Assembly: GCA_038030265.1 (NCBI GenBank)
Contig: CM075943.1
Location: 32,364,001 to 32,428,000, forward strand
From: Corythucha ciliata
Lineage: Eukaryota > Arthropoda > Insecta > Hemiptera > Tingidae
DNA: 64,000 nt
Direction: 5' to 3'
The translations under genes were made by a program, and so were the position numbers. Below the pieces are notes generated by a model. It ran no database searches and was not told the origin of the DNA. It worked only from the letters and a program-made list of their open reading frames with translations. Every line of letters starts with the position of its first letter. Position 1 is the first letter of the stretch. This document shows positions 21,601-36,600 of the stretch, one piece after another.

Positions 21601-24600
21601 CGAGGGGAAATGACGTAAATCCTTACTTGTGAAGCATTTGAGGGAACTCTAAAATTGTTTGTTTACAAATAAAGGTCTCCCCACACATATCCGTGTTCTC
21701 ACCGCGCCGCGTCCGCACCGACACTCGGCCGTGTGTCGGTGAAATGAAAACATCTGAATTAACATGTGATAGCCTACACATGTCCGTGCCCATTCCACCG
21801 AGTCGTTTCCGCACCGAGTCCGCGCCGTGTCCGTGAAACCGCCCACACATGTCCGTGTTCTCACCGCGCCGAGTCCGCACCGACACTCGGCCGTGTGTCG
21901 GTGAAATGAAAACAACTTAATTAACATGTGATAGCCTACACATGTCCGAGCTCATTCTCCGAGTCGTTTCCGCGCCGTGTCCGTACCGTGCCAGTCACGC
22001 CTTTTCTTCATTTTACGCCCAACTTTTTTTCTTTTTTTTTAGTGCATTTCATTCTGAAAATGCACTATTGGTCTCGTCGTGATGGTGGCAAACATGGATC
22101 ACGTCATGTTTTTTTTCACGTTTCAGAACGTCTAGAACACGAATTCAGTGGTCTCCAGAATTCATATACATATATATCTCTATACATTTCTTTATATATT
22201 TATTTATAGTATAGGTATTGGTTTATTTATAAGCTTATGGCCGTTTTCTTGTTAGCACGATAACTCTCGAAGAAATTAATTTAGCGGAACGCGCTTTGGC
22301 ACGAAAATCAGTACTCACAAGACCCCGGTCGGTATTGCATTTGGGCCAAATCGGTTGAGGTGGAGGGGGGAAAATAGGGGTTGAAATGGTAAAAAAATCA
22401 CTATAAATCACCAGTTAATTCTAGAAGCATTATATTTGGTACGTATACTCAATGTTGGAGTAGCCTTCGATTCCCATTTTGATGTTTTGAAAAAGTCGAG
22501 GGGGAGGGGGTGTTGCCACCGGAGTGGAAGTAAGTGTGTGGTCTTGTTAGCACGATAACTCCCGAAGAAATCAATTTAGCGGAACGCGCTTTGGCACAAA
22601 AATCAGTATTCGTAAGACCCCGGTCGGTATTGCATTTGGGCCAAATCGGTCAAGGTGGAGGGGTGGAAATGGTCAAAAAATCACTACAATTCACCAGTTG
22701 ATTCTAGATGCATCATATTCAGTACGAATACTCCATATTAGAGTAGCCTTTGATTCCCATTTTAATTTTTCGAAAAAGTCAAGGTGGTGAGGGTGGTCCT
22801 TCCGGTGTGGAAGTGTAAAAATAGCGTTGAACTTCACTAATTCATCTTAGCGCTCTAAAATTCGACTCAATAATTTGATGTAACGAAAGCCCTGGGTTCC
22901 ATTGAGATTTATCGAAAACTTTGATGGGGGAGGGTGAAATGGGGGATGAAATTTCAAAAAATCGCTTAAATTCACACGTTTAGGTATTATAAAATACGGC
23001 ACAAAAATTTAATATAACTAAGCCCTTCGAAAAATACCGAAACTTTTCGACATTTTTGAAGAGAGGGTGGTGAAAATAGAGGAAGAAGTTCGGCTTAATG
23101 AAACAAATTATGGAATCAAAATTATTACTTCTGGGACAGGGTATCCGTATACGGAATGAAATGCAGTCTTTCCGACCGCCAGATGCCGAAGCCGGATGCC
23201 GGTTCATTACGGAATCAGATTCAAACCCCTTCCTCCACGATGTTGGAAAGGCGGCGCATTTCCCTGAGTCTAGATTTCAGTACTTAAAGGTACAGATATA
23301 TTGACACTTTATACAGGGTGTTCATAAATTACCTCGACAGAGAGAGTATGGTGATAGTACACCTCATTTGTGATCGAAATTACTATTTGAAGTTTTTTGG
23401 AATTCCTCTTGGTTTTCGAGATATCGTCAATTTCGTGTTTTTTTGGTGACCCTCTGTTTTTTTTTCGACAAGTGGCTATTACGACATCATCAAGAGGTGC
23501 TAGACTAAAAGTAAATAGCTCATTGAAAAGAGCACAAAATGTCCTTCATTATTGGTCCTCAACTCAATAAAATTGCACCAAGGCCCTAGCCGCTAGGGCA
23601 TGAGATATCCGAAGGAAACTCGTTATTCGCATTTCTGCCCAATTTTCATCGGCGATTTTCACTATTTCGTCATAGGAAAATATTTTTTTGCATTCATAGG
23701 GAAAACTTCCTTATGATGTTAGCTTTCCAATGACGTACAACATTTACCAGTTTTCACCGTCTAGTGAAGAGGTAGAAGCAATAAAGGAGCCTAAAACTGA
23801 AAAAAAACCGCAATCAGGACCCATTGAATGAGGTGAATCCAGCTCCTACAGTACACTATCACCATTCTTTCTCTGTCGAGGTAATTTATGAACACCCTGT
23901 ATACATATATAAAGTGTCAATATATCTGTACCTTCAAGTACTGAAATCTAGACTCAGGGAAATGCGCCGCCTTTCCAACATCGTGGAGGAAGGGGTTTGA
24001 ATCTGATTCCGAAATGAACAGCTGCTGAACGTGTAGGCTAGGCGGAAAAACGCACCGGCAGCAGGGGGTAGAGAAAAGTGCATTTGTCATCGAAGGAAAT
24101 CCCAGGCCATTGTTGTTATGAACTTCCCCTCCAACACCAATAATGGTGTTGTTAACGAAACTATTTTTTCATATTCAATTTTAATATTCTGTGAGAACTT
24201 GAGACGTTTGACTGTTGAATATACAGAGTGCGGCAGACAAAGGTGGCAAAATACTTCGAGCACGTATTTAAAATACAAAATACTTCTAAAAACGTATTCA
24301 AAATACACAATACAAAATACCTTTATAAAAGTATTTGAAATACAAACACAAAATACGTATTCAAAATACATTTTTCTCAAAAACATTTTCGAATCATTAG
24401 CAAAGTTGGAATCACATAGTAAGTTTAGAGGTAGATAGTTTGAAAATCATAGCTTTGCGACTGTTGCTGTTGACATTACACCAGGGGGCGACAATATTTG
24501 GAGGAGTTGATGTGGGTGAAAGGGTGTAAAAATGTGGGCACGTTGGACGAATGGGTTATGTCTGATCCCATACATTCTGCAGGGCTCAGCAAATATCACG

Positions 24601-27600
24601 TACATACTTCGATGAACTCATCAAAGATATACCCTCTCCCACCCTTTCCACGCCATCTAGCGCGATAGGAGTAAAGCCCATTGCTTTTAGTGCATTACAT
24701 TTGAAAAATGCACTGTTGCGCATTGCGCCCTCATGATGGGGTTGGAGGTTAAGCTACATTTTTTTCAAATTGGTTTCCAGCGTCAACCAAACCTAGTTGC
24801 CAATCCCACGCCATATACCCTGTATGGGCAGTAATTGAATTACTTACACAATGGGGAACTTGCATGAATGCACGATTTGGGAGAAAAGTATAACGGTGAA
24901 TTGGCACATGGACAGATATCAACGGTTTCACTTCCTCTTACAATTCAACACACTCTTTAAACTTGTGCATACCTCTGCGCAATATACGTAATTTCTGATA
25001 TCTTGAAATTAGGAATAAGGCTTTGAGGCATTTAGGCTTCATCGAGCGCTTTACGGCGGATTTCGGGAATCCGTTCGCCGTGAAATTGCTGTATCAGTCA
25101 TTGGTTCGGAGCAATCTTGAATATGCCTGCATTGTCTGGGATCCTTTTTTGAAATCTGAGGTCGCTCTCCTTGAGTCGGTCCAGCGAAGCGGCTACCAGG
25201 TATCTATCTTTCAAATTTGGGGTTTCGGGAGTTTTATCGTATGGTGAGAGACTTCGTGCCACTGGCTTACAATCGTTAGCGGATAGACGAAGAGTTTCAA
25301 GCCTGTTATTTGTCTGGAAGGTCCTCAACTCCCACATTTCCTGTTCTGCAGTCCTTTCTGGTCTAGCTCTGAGAGTTCCACAGCGATGTCAGAGACTGAC
25401 GGGTGCTACATTTAATGTTGCACCGTTCCGTACCAATTACGGGAGGCATTATACGCTTTCTCGTTTTGCTTCATTGGCCAATCCTATACCCCTAAGCTCT
25501 GATATCTTCTCCGATCCTTTCAATAGAAAAATTATCAGTTACTGTGATAATCCTGATATCTGACTGTTATCATACCTTATTTATATTTTATTATTATTAT
25601 TGTCGCTGTTCTGACTGCTCTGTTTGGTGTTTTTACTGTTGAGCTGAAAAATAAATGAAATGAAATAAAAAATGTTGTGAGTCGAAACTGATGACCATGA
25701 CGTCAAACTTTTGTGACGCTGTTCGTTTTGTTTCGAGAAGCTCGAGATTTTGTAACCTCGTGGGCTATCATGTGAAACAACGTGACAATAGTAAAGAAAG
25801 GCTAGTAAATTCAGTGCTGGTGGTGCAGCTCCAGACGGCAAACGAAGAGAGCTGTATAGGAAAGAAAAATAAACCTCTGGCACTATCCCATCCTCCATCG
25901 AATGCATACTGCCCTGTATCGTAGCCGCGTCCACACTATGCCGATCTGATAAAATCGTTCTTGCGGATCGAGAAAAAATATTACCGAGCACGAGACCCAA
26001 CTTGGGGGTGTCGTAGGTAGCTTGGATCCTGAAGGTTTCAATATTACATTCAGTGTGAACGCCTTGTGAAACTTGGAACTTGAGTTGTATGTTGTGAAAA
26101 AGTCACGGACCCATGATGACGTCCTCAACAGAAACGATGTACATCACTTCATTTGTGAATGCCGGTTTCCACTTATATCATAATGGCTTATCGTGTCACC
26201 GTATACGGTAGTACGATACGGACTGAATAAACCCCCCGTGTCATTGAAGCATTGCGTATCATTGATGCCGCATTCCTCTATTTTCACCACCATCTCTTCA
26301 AAAATGTCGAAAAGTTTCGGTAGTTTTCCAAGGGCTTTGTTATATTAAAGTTTTGTGCCGTATTTTATAATAAAAGTGTGAATTTAAGCGATTTTTTGAA
26401 ATTTCATCCCACATTTTACCCCCCCCCCCCATCAAAGTTTTCGATAAATCTCAATGGAACCCAGGGCTTTTGTTACATTAAATTATTGACTCGAATTTTA
26501 GAACGCTAAGATGAACTAGTGAAGTTCAATGCTATTTTTACACTTCCACACCGGAAGGACCGCCCCCACCACCTTGACTTTTTCGAAAAATTAAAGTGGG
26601 AATCAAAGGCTACTCTAACATGGAGTATTCGTACTGAATATGATGCATCTAGAATTAACTGGTGAATTGTAGTGATTTTTTGACCATTTCCACCCCTCCA
26701 CCTTGACCGATTTGGCCCAAATGCAATACCGACCGGGGTCCTATGACTACTGATTTTTGTGCCAAATCGCGTTCCTCTAAATTAATTTCTTCGAGAGTTG
26801 TTGTGCTAACAAGAAAACGGTCATAAGCTTATAAATAAACCAATAATATATGATTATAATACAGGGTGGATCCGTATAAGTGTGACAAAAATGTTTGGGT
26901 AAAACTACGTTGAAAGTGGAGTAAAATGGTACGTTCGGAAGAGTCCTACGTCGATCCGTTCCGGAGTTATGATTTTTTTTGTGTTTAAAAAAGTAACCAA
27001 TGCTTGCTTCAGAAAATCCGCAATTTCTCAGCTTATATCGCACCAAATCCAAAACGTGATGCCATTTTCAGAAACTACGGAACATTTACTTTAGGATAGA
27101 GGTCATTTTATTGCTTGAAATAATCGTCAACACCCAGAAATCTGGCATTTTTTCCGTAATTGTACGTGGCCTCCAAAATTTGACCGTTTTACGAAAAATC
27201 GCTGTACCCAAACAGCTTTCTCAACAGATTTTCGATGTATCACAAAAACTTCCCCGTCTTCTAAGCTTCCTTTTGGCGTGTTCACATTTGATGTTACCAC
27301 TGACGTTTCCCACAAAAACGTCACGAGAATGCACAAAAACCGTGTTTTTACGAAACATGGGCCATTGTCTACGGTATTCGTGAAGGGTGCGGAGAGATCG
27401 GCAGTAAGTGAGAACAGGATATCTTACCATGGAGAAGATACCGCAGGCAAGAGACATTCAATTTGACCCCCCTCCACCATCCATTTCTGCCGATCTCTGT
27501 GCACCCTTCACGAATATTGTTGGCACCTGGCACAAAGGCAATTGCCTATATTTTTCTGCCAAAATACTGTTTTAGAAAGGGAGGACAGAATATTTTAGGA

Positions 27601-30600
27601 AGAAGAAGATATCGTAGGCAAACGGCATTCAATTATACCCCCCCCCCCCACCTGAATGGCGACAATTTAATGAATCACTGGTGGGGGAAGGGGTCAAATC
27701 GAATGCCTCTTGACTTCTCCATGGTAAGATATACTGTTCTCACTTACCGCCGATCTCCCTGCACCCTTCACGAATACCGTAGACAATGGTCCATGTTTCG
27801 TAAAAACACGGTATTTGTGCATTCTCGTGACGTTTTTGTGAGAAACGTCAGTCGTAACATGAAATGTGAACACGCCAAAAGGAAACTTAGAAGACGGGGA
27901 AGTTTTTGTGATTTACCGAAAATCTGTTGAGAAAGCTGTTTGGGTACTGCTGTAGAAAGCTGGGGGTAGCGACTTTTCGTAAAACGGACAAAGTTTAGAG
28001 GACACGTAAATTTATGGAAAAAATGCCAGATTTCTGGGTGTTGACGATTATTTCAAGCAATAAAATGGCCTCTATTCTAAAGGAAATATTCCGTAGTTTC
28101 TGAAAATGGCATCACTTTTTGGATTTGGTGCGATGTAAGCCGAGAAATTGCGGATTTTTTGAAGCAAGCATTGGTTACTTTTTTAAACACAAAATAAATC
28201 ATAACTCCGGAACGGATCGACGTAGGACAATTCCGAAGGTACCATTTTTCTCCACTTTTAACGTAGTTTTACCCAAAAAATTTTGTCACACTTATACGGA
28301 TCCACCCTGTATATAAATTCTGGAGACCACTGAATTCGTGTTTTAGAGGTTCTGCAACGTGAAAAAAACATGACATGACCCATGTTTGCCACTATCACGA
28401 CGGGACCAATAGTGCATTTTCAGAATGAAATGCACTAAAAATGAATATAATTTCATTTCATAACAAAATAACTTTACTTTAATATACAGATCGTCGCCGA
28501 ATAACACGCAGCTGTGAAAATCTGGTAGGTGATTTCAGACGAGTTTCCTCGGCACCTTTCCCAGTCCCCCTCGCCTAAACGTCACCCTAAATTCTGGCTC
28601 TATTTCTTCGCCAATCTTCGATTTCAAAGTCTCAATATAGATGTCAGGAAATTGCATAATGAAGAGGAAGTTTGCTTGTTCAAATTTCAATCCTTAATCA
28701 ACCACAAAACACAAATTGAGTTCAAATGTGTTATAGAGTTTTTCAGTGATGTAATTTGAAGAAGTACAATTTTCAAGCGTAGTAATAAATAATCAAATTA
28801 ATAGATTACTTATGTATTAGTCAAAGACGATTTTTCCGTATTCGTGACATGAAACCACGAATTGATGTCCTATTTCCAGCCATGTGCCCCACGGGTGGAT
28901 TTTTATATTAATTTAATTAATTATTACGCCGTGTTCAACAAAAGTAGTACGAATCAAAGACGTAGACTTCCATGTCTACGGAGCTAAAATCTACCGGTAA
29001 ACAGTAAAATAGGAGTACCTCTTACAGGTAACACAATCGCACCTGATGGGATCTCGTACTTTAATGAGCAAAAGTTAATTTAAGAGTAGAGTAAGTACCT
29101 TGGCAAAAAATTAAATCGAAGCATCCACTCCAGTTTATATTTTACCCCTCGAAGCACGGAGACGGATCGGTGGCGAATCGGACATGTGCGGGAACACGGA
29201 AATGTGTGGGGAGACCTTAACATGAAAAATTTCCCTCCAGTAAACGCGTCTAACCCTCTCTTTCCTACATTATCCGTTTCAATAACGGACCCTACGGTTA
29301 TCGGTTCGAACGCCCACTCAACATTTTTAAAAATTCGCTAAAAAAGCATCGTTGATTGATTTCAGAGTTTAATGTGAGCAATAGGCTTGTGGAAGAGCCC
29401 TCTTTAAGAAACACCAACTTTTGAAAAATGTGCAAGTTCTCCATTTTACCAGTTAACTAGATCCAACTGAATAGTTCAGTCAAAACAAGTTTTGTGTAGC
29501 ACGCTTTTTTCTTCCCTATCTTGAAACGTAGAAGGACCAAACCAGTGAAGCAGAGGAAGCTATTACATCAACTCCTAGACCTCGGTCGGCGGTTTTGCTT
29601 CTGCAGAAAGATGGAATTGGTGTTTGATTCAAAGTGCCATGCAACAACAATCATGACAAATACGATTTTCAAAATTTTCAAATCCGTTATGAGTTTCATA
29701 GTAATAAATTCTTGGATTCCTTTTAGTGCATTTCATTCTGAAAATGCACTATTGGTCTCGTCGTGATGGTGGCAAATATGGGTCATGTCATGTTTTTTTC
29801 ACGTTTCAGAACCTCTAGAACACGCATTCAGTGGTCTCCAGGATTCATATACTATGACCGTTTTCTTGTTAGCACGATAACTCTCGAAAAAATCAATTTA
29901 GCGGAACGCGCTTTGGCACAAAAATCAGTAGTCATAAGACCCCGGTCGGTATTCCATTTGGGCCAAATCGGTCGAGGTGGAGGGGGGAAAAATAAGGGTT
30001 GAAATGGTCAAAAAATCACTATAAATCACCAGTTGATTCTAGAAGCATCATATTCGGTACTACTCCATGTTGGAGTAGCCTTTGATTCCCATTTTAATTT
30101 TTTGAAAAAGTCGAAGGGGAATGGGTGTTGCCCCCGGAGTGGAAGTAAGCGTGTGGTTTTGTTAGCACGATAACTCTCGAAGAAATCAATTTAGCGGAAC
30201 GCGCTTTGATGTAACGAAAGCCCTGGGTTCCATTGAGATTTATCAAAAACTTTGATGGGGGAGGTTGAAATGGAGGATGAAATTTCAAAAAATCGCTTAA
30301 ATTCACACGTTTAGGTATAAGATACGGCACAAAAATTTAATATAACAAAGCCTTTGGAAAACTACCGAAACTTTTCGACATTTTTGAAGAGAGGGTGGTG
30401 AAAATAGAGGAAGAAGTTCGGCTTAATGAAACAAATTATGGTATCAAAATTATTACTTCTGGGACGGCTTAGGGTATCCGTATACGGAATGAAATGCACT
30501 CTTTCCGACCGCCAGCTGCCGGAGCGAAATTTTTTTTTTCGTACAGTTTTGGTGGTGTGTGACAGTGTGGTGGTGGGGTTTTGCCTGGAAACTTTGTTTT

Positions 30601-33600
30601 GATCAGGCATTTCGGGTTTTAACGGTGACCCCAAGTGGCCACTACTCGTTTTAACTACAAACCTTTTAGTAAAAATCAGAATTGTCTGACAACTTTGGGC
30701 AAAAACTTGCCTAGTGAATAAGTATTCACTATGGGGCATTGATAAAACTAGTTCAGGGGGCTTATTCTCTAACTACGAAGCAATAGCTTTTTCGAAGTCA
30801 TATGTTTATTTCATTAATTTTCTTCAAACAAATGAATGAAATAGACACGTGGCTGGCGAATAAAATATTGCTTGTTGTTAGAGAATAGGCCCCCTGACCG
30901 GTTCTGACTAGGCAATTCGGGTTTTGACGGTAACATATGGACTCCTTAGGCACGAATTAGCGTTTTTTCTCAAAACCATTGGTGAATTATCGATTCTTCA
31001 TTATTTTGTCCGTGAATTAGCGTGTTTCGTAATTTTAAACGCGAATGAATGTTTTGTTTACACTTTATCTACGATTTTAGAGATTTCTCGCAATTTTGGC
31101 CGAATAACGTTTCACCTCGTTAATTAGCTATGTATTTTTCTTAATTTTATCCGTGATTTAGCATTTTTTCTCACTTCTGTCCGTGAATCTATAGGCGCGT
31201 TTACACGGTTCAATCACATTGCTCAATATGGTGGAAGACATTTCATTGAATGGCTCGGGTATCACGTTTACTATACAAATTTGGTGGAGCTATATCATTG
31301 AAAATATGTTTACACGTTTCAATTTGATTGAACCAATGAAATTGAGCCACGAGATTGAACCGTGTAAACGCGCCTTATTTCAGCGCCAAGTTAGCGTTAT
31401 TTTCAATTTTTGTCTGGATTAAGTGGGCCCGAATATTAGCACATTCCTAACTTTTATCCGCCTACTTGCCCCAAGAACCGCACGCAAGTGCACACTCTCA
31501 ATTTTAGCCGTCCACGATGAGGCGCGAATTGTGGCGTTTTCGATTAGCACAAAAATCCGAGGGGCGCCAGAATCCAACATTAAAATGGTAATTAACCACT
31601 GCAGGCCACGGGCGGGCCATTGTATAAGGCTCAGCTGGCCCCTTCTTGGCCCGCGGTCCCTGGGTTGGCCACCCCTTCTGTAGACGCTTCTCTTTATGCA
31701 TTCCATTAGCACATTAGCATTAGTTTTCCATTAGCACAAAAATCCGAGGGGCGCCAGAATCCAACATTAAAATGGTAATTAACCACTGCAGGCCACGGGC
31801 GGGCCATTGTAGAAGGCTCAGCTGGCCCCTTCTTGGCCCGCGGTCCCTGGGTTGGCCACCCTTTCTGTAGACGCTTCTCTTTATGCAAGGTAAACCACGC
31901 CAATTATCATGGTTGTAGTTCGATACATGTCGCCGGTATTTAATTAAATAAATATTGATATCTTTCTGGACGACGATGGAAGGTCGCAGCCCAACATGAT
32001 TCAGGTTTCTCACTCAGTTTATATTACTTCTCACCGTTCTCTGTCGTTTTTCGTTGTTATAATTCAATTTACGGCAATTGATTTAGGACCCCCCTCCCCA
32101 CCCCTTTAACGGTCTTTGACTTTTATATTTTTCCAAATTCTCGTTGAACACTATGATCACCCCCAGCGAATGGGGGATGTCACTCTCTAGGCTACAAGGT
32201 TCAACAATTTTAATACGTGCAATAAATTGCTAGCAATTTTTATGAAGGTGATAAAATGATAATGGTGATGATATTGCTCGGCAATCTAAAGGAGGCTTAA
32301 GAAACACAGCCGTCAAATAACACAAGTCGGTGTGATACGGCCACACGCCTATCCATTGAGCTCTGCTCAATGTTGGTATCCCACGAAAGAGCGACGGTGA
32401 AGGGTTCAAAGCAGGGAGGGGAAAGAAGAAAAATTCTTTGTCGCTGCCCAGTCCGGTTTCGACCTCCATGGTCATCATTTGTGGACTATGCACTTGCTTT
32501 TCAGGATAAACAATAAATAATTACAAAATGTTAAATTAATAAAAATGCAAGTAAACAAATAAAACCAACCGTTAAAAAAAACTGTAGTCGATAAAAAAAA
32601 CTCAAGAAAGTGCCCTCCGACCGAATCTCATAACGGACGCAAACTCATTCAATTCTCAACAGCAGATCTAAAGATGAACAAGGTAGGCGTAGACTACAAG
32701 ACTAGAGTGTTACCTGATAAAACAGACAAAAAGGCCCGTCCGGGTAAATTAAAAAGTAACTATGTAGTCCAGTGACTACATATACATCGGACCGTGCGTC
32801 AAATCGGGTAGTTCTGATTTTTTGCACATTTTTTTAGGATGTTGACCTGATGACTAATCCAAGTTTTCGACCTCGAGCTCCAAACGCAACCTTGTCAAAA
32901 ATAGAAAAAAGTTTAACCACTGGCCGAAATTTTAGCCTTTTTTCAGTTTTTGGCCATTTTAGCCCAGAACGGTTAGTTTTATGAAGACACATAATATTTA
33001 AGCTTAATAAGCATACTCAATTACCTAAATTTTGAGACCCTTGCGGTCCAAATAGGTCTAATACTTCAGAAGATACAGCATCTCGAAAATTGCATAATTT
33101 TTTAGATTTGCTCATTTTGGGCTTAATTTTGATGTTTTGTGATGGATTTCACCATGTAAGGTATTTTTTATGAAACCCCCCCTCCTAAAAGTTTGAGGCT
33201 TAGGTTCACAAAGAATTATTCGGTACTCCCCCCCTAAAATTTCCCCCACCCCCATCCCTTTCCCAGACCAATCAAAATTGTAACAACTGTTAACCACCAT
33301 TTCAGGCAGAACGTTTATGTGACTTATTGCCTGGAAGGATGCCTTATATTTTTTTTGTGATTTTTAACTTTTTCTGGTAACCCCACTCCCCAAGTTGCTT
33401 CCCCTCGCCCCCACCACCCATGAAACTAATACTTATTTTGCAATCCCGTTAGCCCAATAATGTACTTTGTTATTGCTAAACTGCCGTTCTTTAAAAAATT
33501 AGTATAGGAGAGACGCTCCCTACCCCAATCCTCCTATGCTCCCCACCCGCTCCCTCACGGAATGATTTTTTTTTCGCGATCGAGCCGGGTAAAGGAGGAA

Positions 33601-36600
33601 GTGTGTGTGTCTCCTCGAGGAAAGAAGTACAAAAAAACGCCTTCGCTGAAGTTGTCTCAAATCTCAAGGTACCTACTAAAAGTCAGTCTCATTCTCTCTC
33701 TTTCCTTTTCCAAAAATTTAGTTAACTCCATTTTCCGGTCTCTCAAAATTTATCAATCTCTCTCCCTTTAAAATACAGTCCCCTCTGCTCTCCAGCAACA
33801 TACCTAATCTGACTTATTACCTGGAATGATGCGTACCACGTATTTTTGTGATAAAGTGAATGAACTTGAAGTTCACTTAAATTAACACAGAAAGACACGA
33901 AACTGACGATTTCGCGTATATCTAGCTAGGAAACTCGAAATTGTGCTTCAATTAGGACGCGAATATAGGAGCTCACAAGTATTCATACCTTGTTGCGTGT
34001 TGTGGTATGGGTGCAGTCCCGCTAAAATGGACTCCATGCTCACTATGAAACAGTGGCCCCCACTCGCCCTCACTTCCTTCACTCGCCCAGAAACGTGCTA
34101 TTTCGCTAATATTTGGACCCGAAACTTGATATTTCGTGGCGACTTGGCCCCAATGTTGCAATTCGGCGCCTTTTGGGCTATTCAATTTGTTTATTGAATG
34201 ACTTGTCTGTTAATTCACTCTACAACACGTCATCAAACACGTTGACACGTTCATTCCATCACGTTTAAAAGCAAAATTGTTGCTTTACAATTTCACGGCT
34301 CTTCAGCCTAGAATAATGGTTTCGCGGATGTTCATAGTCGCAAGCATGCAGTTTCGCGATATTCAATCCCAAACTTTCATTTTGCGGAAGAAACTTGGAA
34401 TTCCGTGGCTATTTATCTATTGAATCTCGACACTTGAGCTTTAATTATTTTTATTCCTTTCTAAAATAACAACAGTTTTTCGGAAGTAGTACCTTTTAGG
34501 GTCCTGTTGATGCTGACTCGACGTGCGTGGATGTTCAATTCGCCTAATTCTGGATGTTCAAACCTCGCGAAATTGTTTTTTTTTAGCGACAAAACCCCGC
34601 GAAATTTATTTTTATTTAGTGACTGAAACCTGGTTGTATTCATTACCAAATTCACAAGAATGGGTTTCTTAATAGCTAAACTAACGCGAAATTGATGCAT
34701 GCGAAAAATCGTTGTCGTAGGGGCCTACTTTGTCAGTCTTCCCTCGCAGGCTCCTACGGCTACGACTTTTGCATGCGTTATCTACTAACCCTCGTAGTTT
34801 AAGCGCTATTACTAACTATAACTATGGCCCAGTAAAGTGGCCGAGATCGTTAGGGTGTCGACTCTCATGGATTGCCACTCCAACTAACAATATCAATGCC
34901 ACTTCAAAGTGATCAATCCGTCCCCTGAAACTTAATTTTCATACTTAAACTTCTCTTCATCTTAAAAAATCCAGTATTAGAGTTTACAGTTTTGCCCTAT
35001 TATTTCATTTTGCAGCATTGCCTCATTGAGTGGGATAGAAGAATGGCCTAACATTAAAAGATTGTAGTTTCTTAGGTGAACAGCGTTCTTCGTGGGTTAG
35101 ATTAGACATTTTACAACAACTTGAAAGTTTTAGAGGTCATTCATAACAACACGAACAACTACGTTGCTGGGACAAAATATTTTATTAATTAAACTCATAA
35201 AACCTCTTTTAGTTGTGTATTTAAATAATACTGTTTCCGTCGTTGGATTGCCAGTTAAAGGGCAATTTCCTCGCTCAACAGCCAGTACTGGGTCCGTAAA
35301 GCAATACCCGTGGGCTCATAACCTTTTACACAGTTGAATATTCGGTTTCTTGGAGTTTTAAGTGTCAATTTATACGCTGAAAAAATATATTTTGGAGCTT
35401 TATATCGATTTGTTTGCAGGCTGGACAGGTTTTTAGGTAAAATTGATAGAGACATATTATAGCTGATCTAGCATGGCATACATTGGTTTATGACAGTATT
35501 CTGATCCAACCACCTCCCCCGGTCATTCTGTCTTTAACCGATTTATCTACTCTAATGAATGAGGAAGTAACACATTTTCCTAAATCATGCCATCTTGATA
35601 GCTTGGTTACCAAAACTCATGATAACACGATCCGTTCAAATAAAATCAGGCCCTACATTTTTTTATTAATTTTTAAAACTATTGGGTTGCGGGACCCATT
35701 TGAAATAGGCTAGATAGACTGATGACGCAATAACAGCCTTCGCATAACCTTCACAATGGCTTCCCACAAATCAAACAATACGATGGGGAAGCGAGGTTCG
35801 ATTTTTCAAAGGTAATTCGACTCATAACAAATAAGAAGGTTAGAACCCACCTCACCCCCTTTCAATGTTTAGAAGAAGTAAGGAGGAGTCTAGTCTCCAA
35901 CTTCTGCCGTTTCGTTTAGAATTTTTTGTATTGGTTAAAGTGAATAGTCCCTTGCCTTTTTATTTATTTATTTTTTCGGAGATTAGAAAAATGGCTCGTG
36001 AACTTGGTGCCCGGCGAAGTAAAGGCTCACAAAGAAGGAGAAGCCAGCTTTAAAAAAAACCATGTTGATATTGTTCTACGATGATCGTTGTAGATTGCAG
36101 TCATCGCAGAAAAACTGTAGCGGCTGAATTGAATACGAATATGTCAAAGAAGAAAGGGCAGTCGTTTCTGGTACATCGAACACTGAATCCCACCAAAAAC
36201 TTTAAAAAAACACACACAGTGTAGTGAGCTCAACGGCCAGAAAATAAGTTTTCATGGGTGATGGTGATACTCACAGTTTCACAAGTGCTGTACACCGTAC
36301 CCTGTGTCTCGAGTTTGCTTGTCACCCGAAAGTCATCAATTTCGACTAATCCCGGAAGAAACCAAACCCGACATTCGTGTGCTTTTGACCGTGGTCTCTG
36401 GAGGGTGTAAATGTGTCGAACACGTCTGTTATGACTTCAAAAGCATAATTTATTATAATCAACTCATAAGTAAACGATTCAATTTGACTACACGAAGTGT
36501 TTTTACCGTGAGCTGCGCCGGAGTGAAAATACATTTTGGTTAATCTAGAATTCTAGAGAGAGGTGAGGAAAATAATGTTCATCTGAAGCCGGACGGATTC

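Larger units (their letters stand above)
22041..28440. mobile_element. 6.4 kb foldback element with ~130-bp terminal inverted repeats
   Basis: Left end AGTGCATTTCATTCTGAAAA (itself a small hairpin closing on TGCACT), followed by GGTCTCGTCGTGATGGTGGC and CAGTGGTCTCCAGAATTC. The right end at 28310-28440 is the inverse. Inner arms also match: 22245-23090 pairs with 26285-26830. Inside are two TACAGGGTG elements (23312-23901, 26860-28311) and a retrotransposon end. No transposase seen. Further one-sided copies of the terminus lie at 29724, 42258-42380 and 51460-51560. Confidence 0.75.

Noticed and set aside
21649..21927. Cysteine- and arginine-rich repeated peptide ORFs
   Set aside because: They follow the 162-bp GC-rich tandem duplication in several frames, so they are repeat by-products.
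27221..27930. 155-codon plus-strand ORF and its mirror on the minus strand
   Set aside because: Both fall in the arms of the 26860-28311 foldback; the similarity is structural, not protein conservation.
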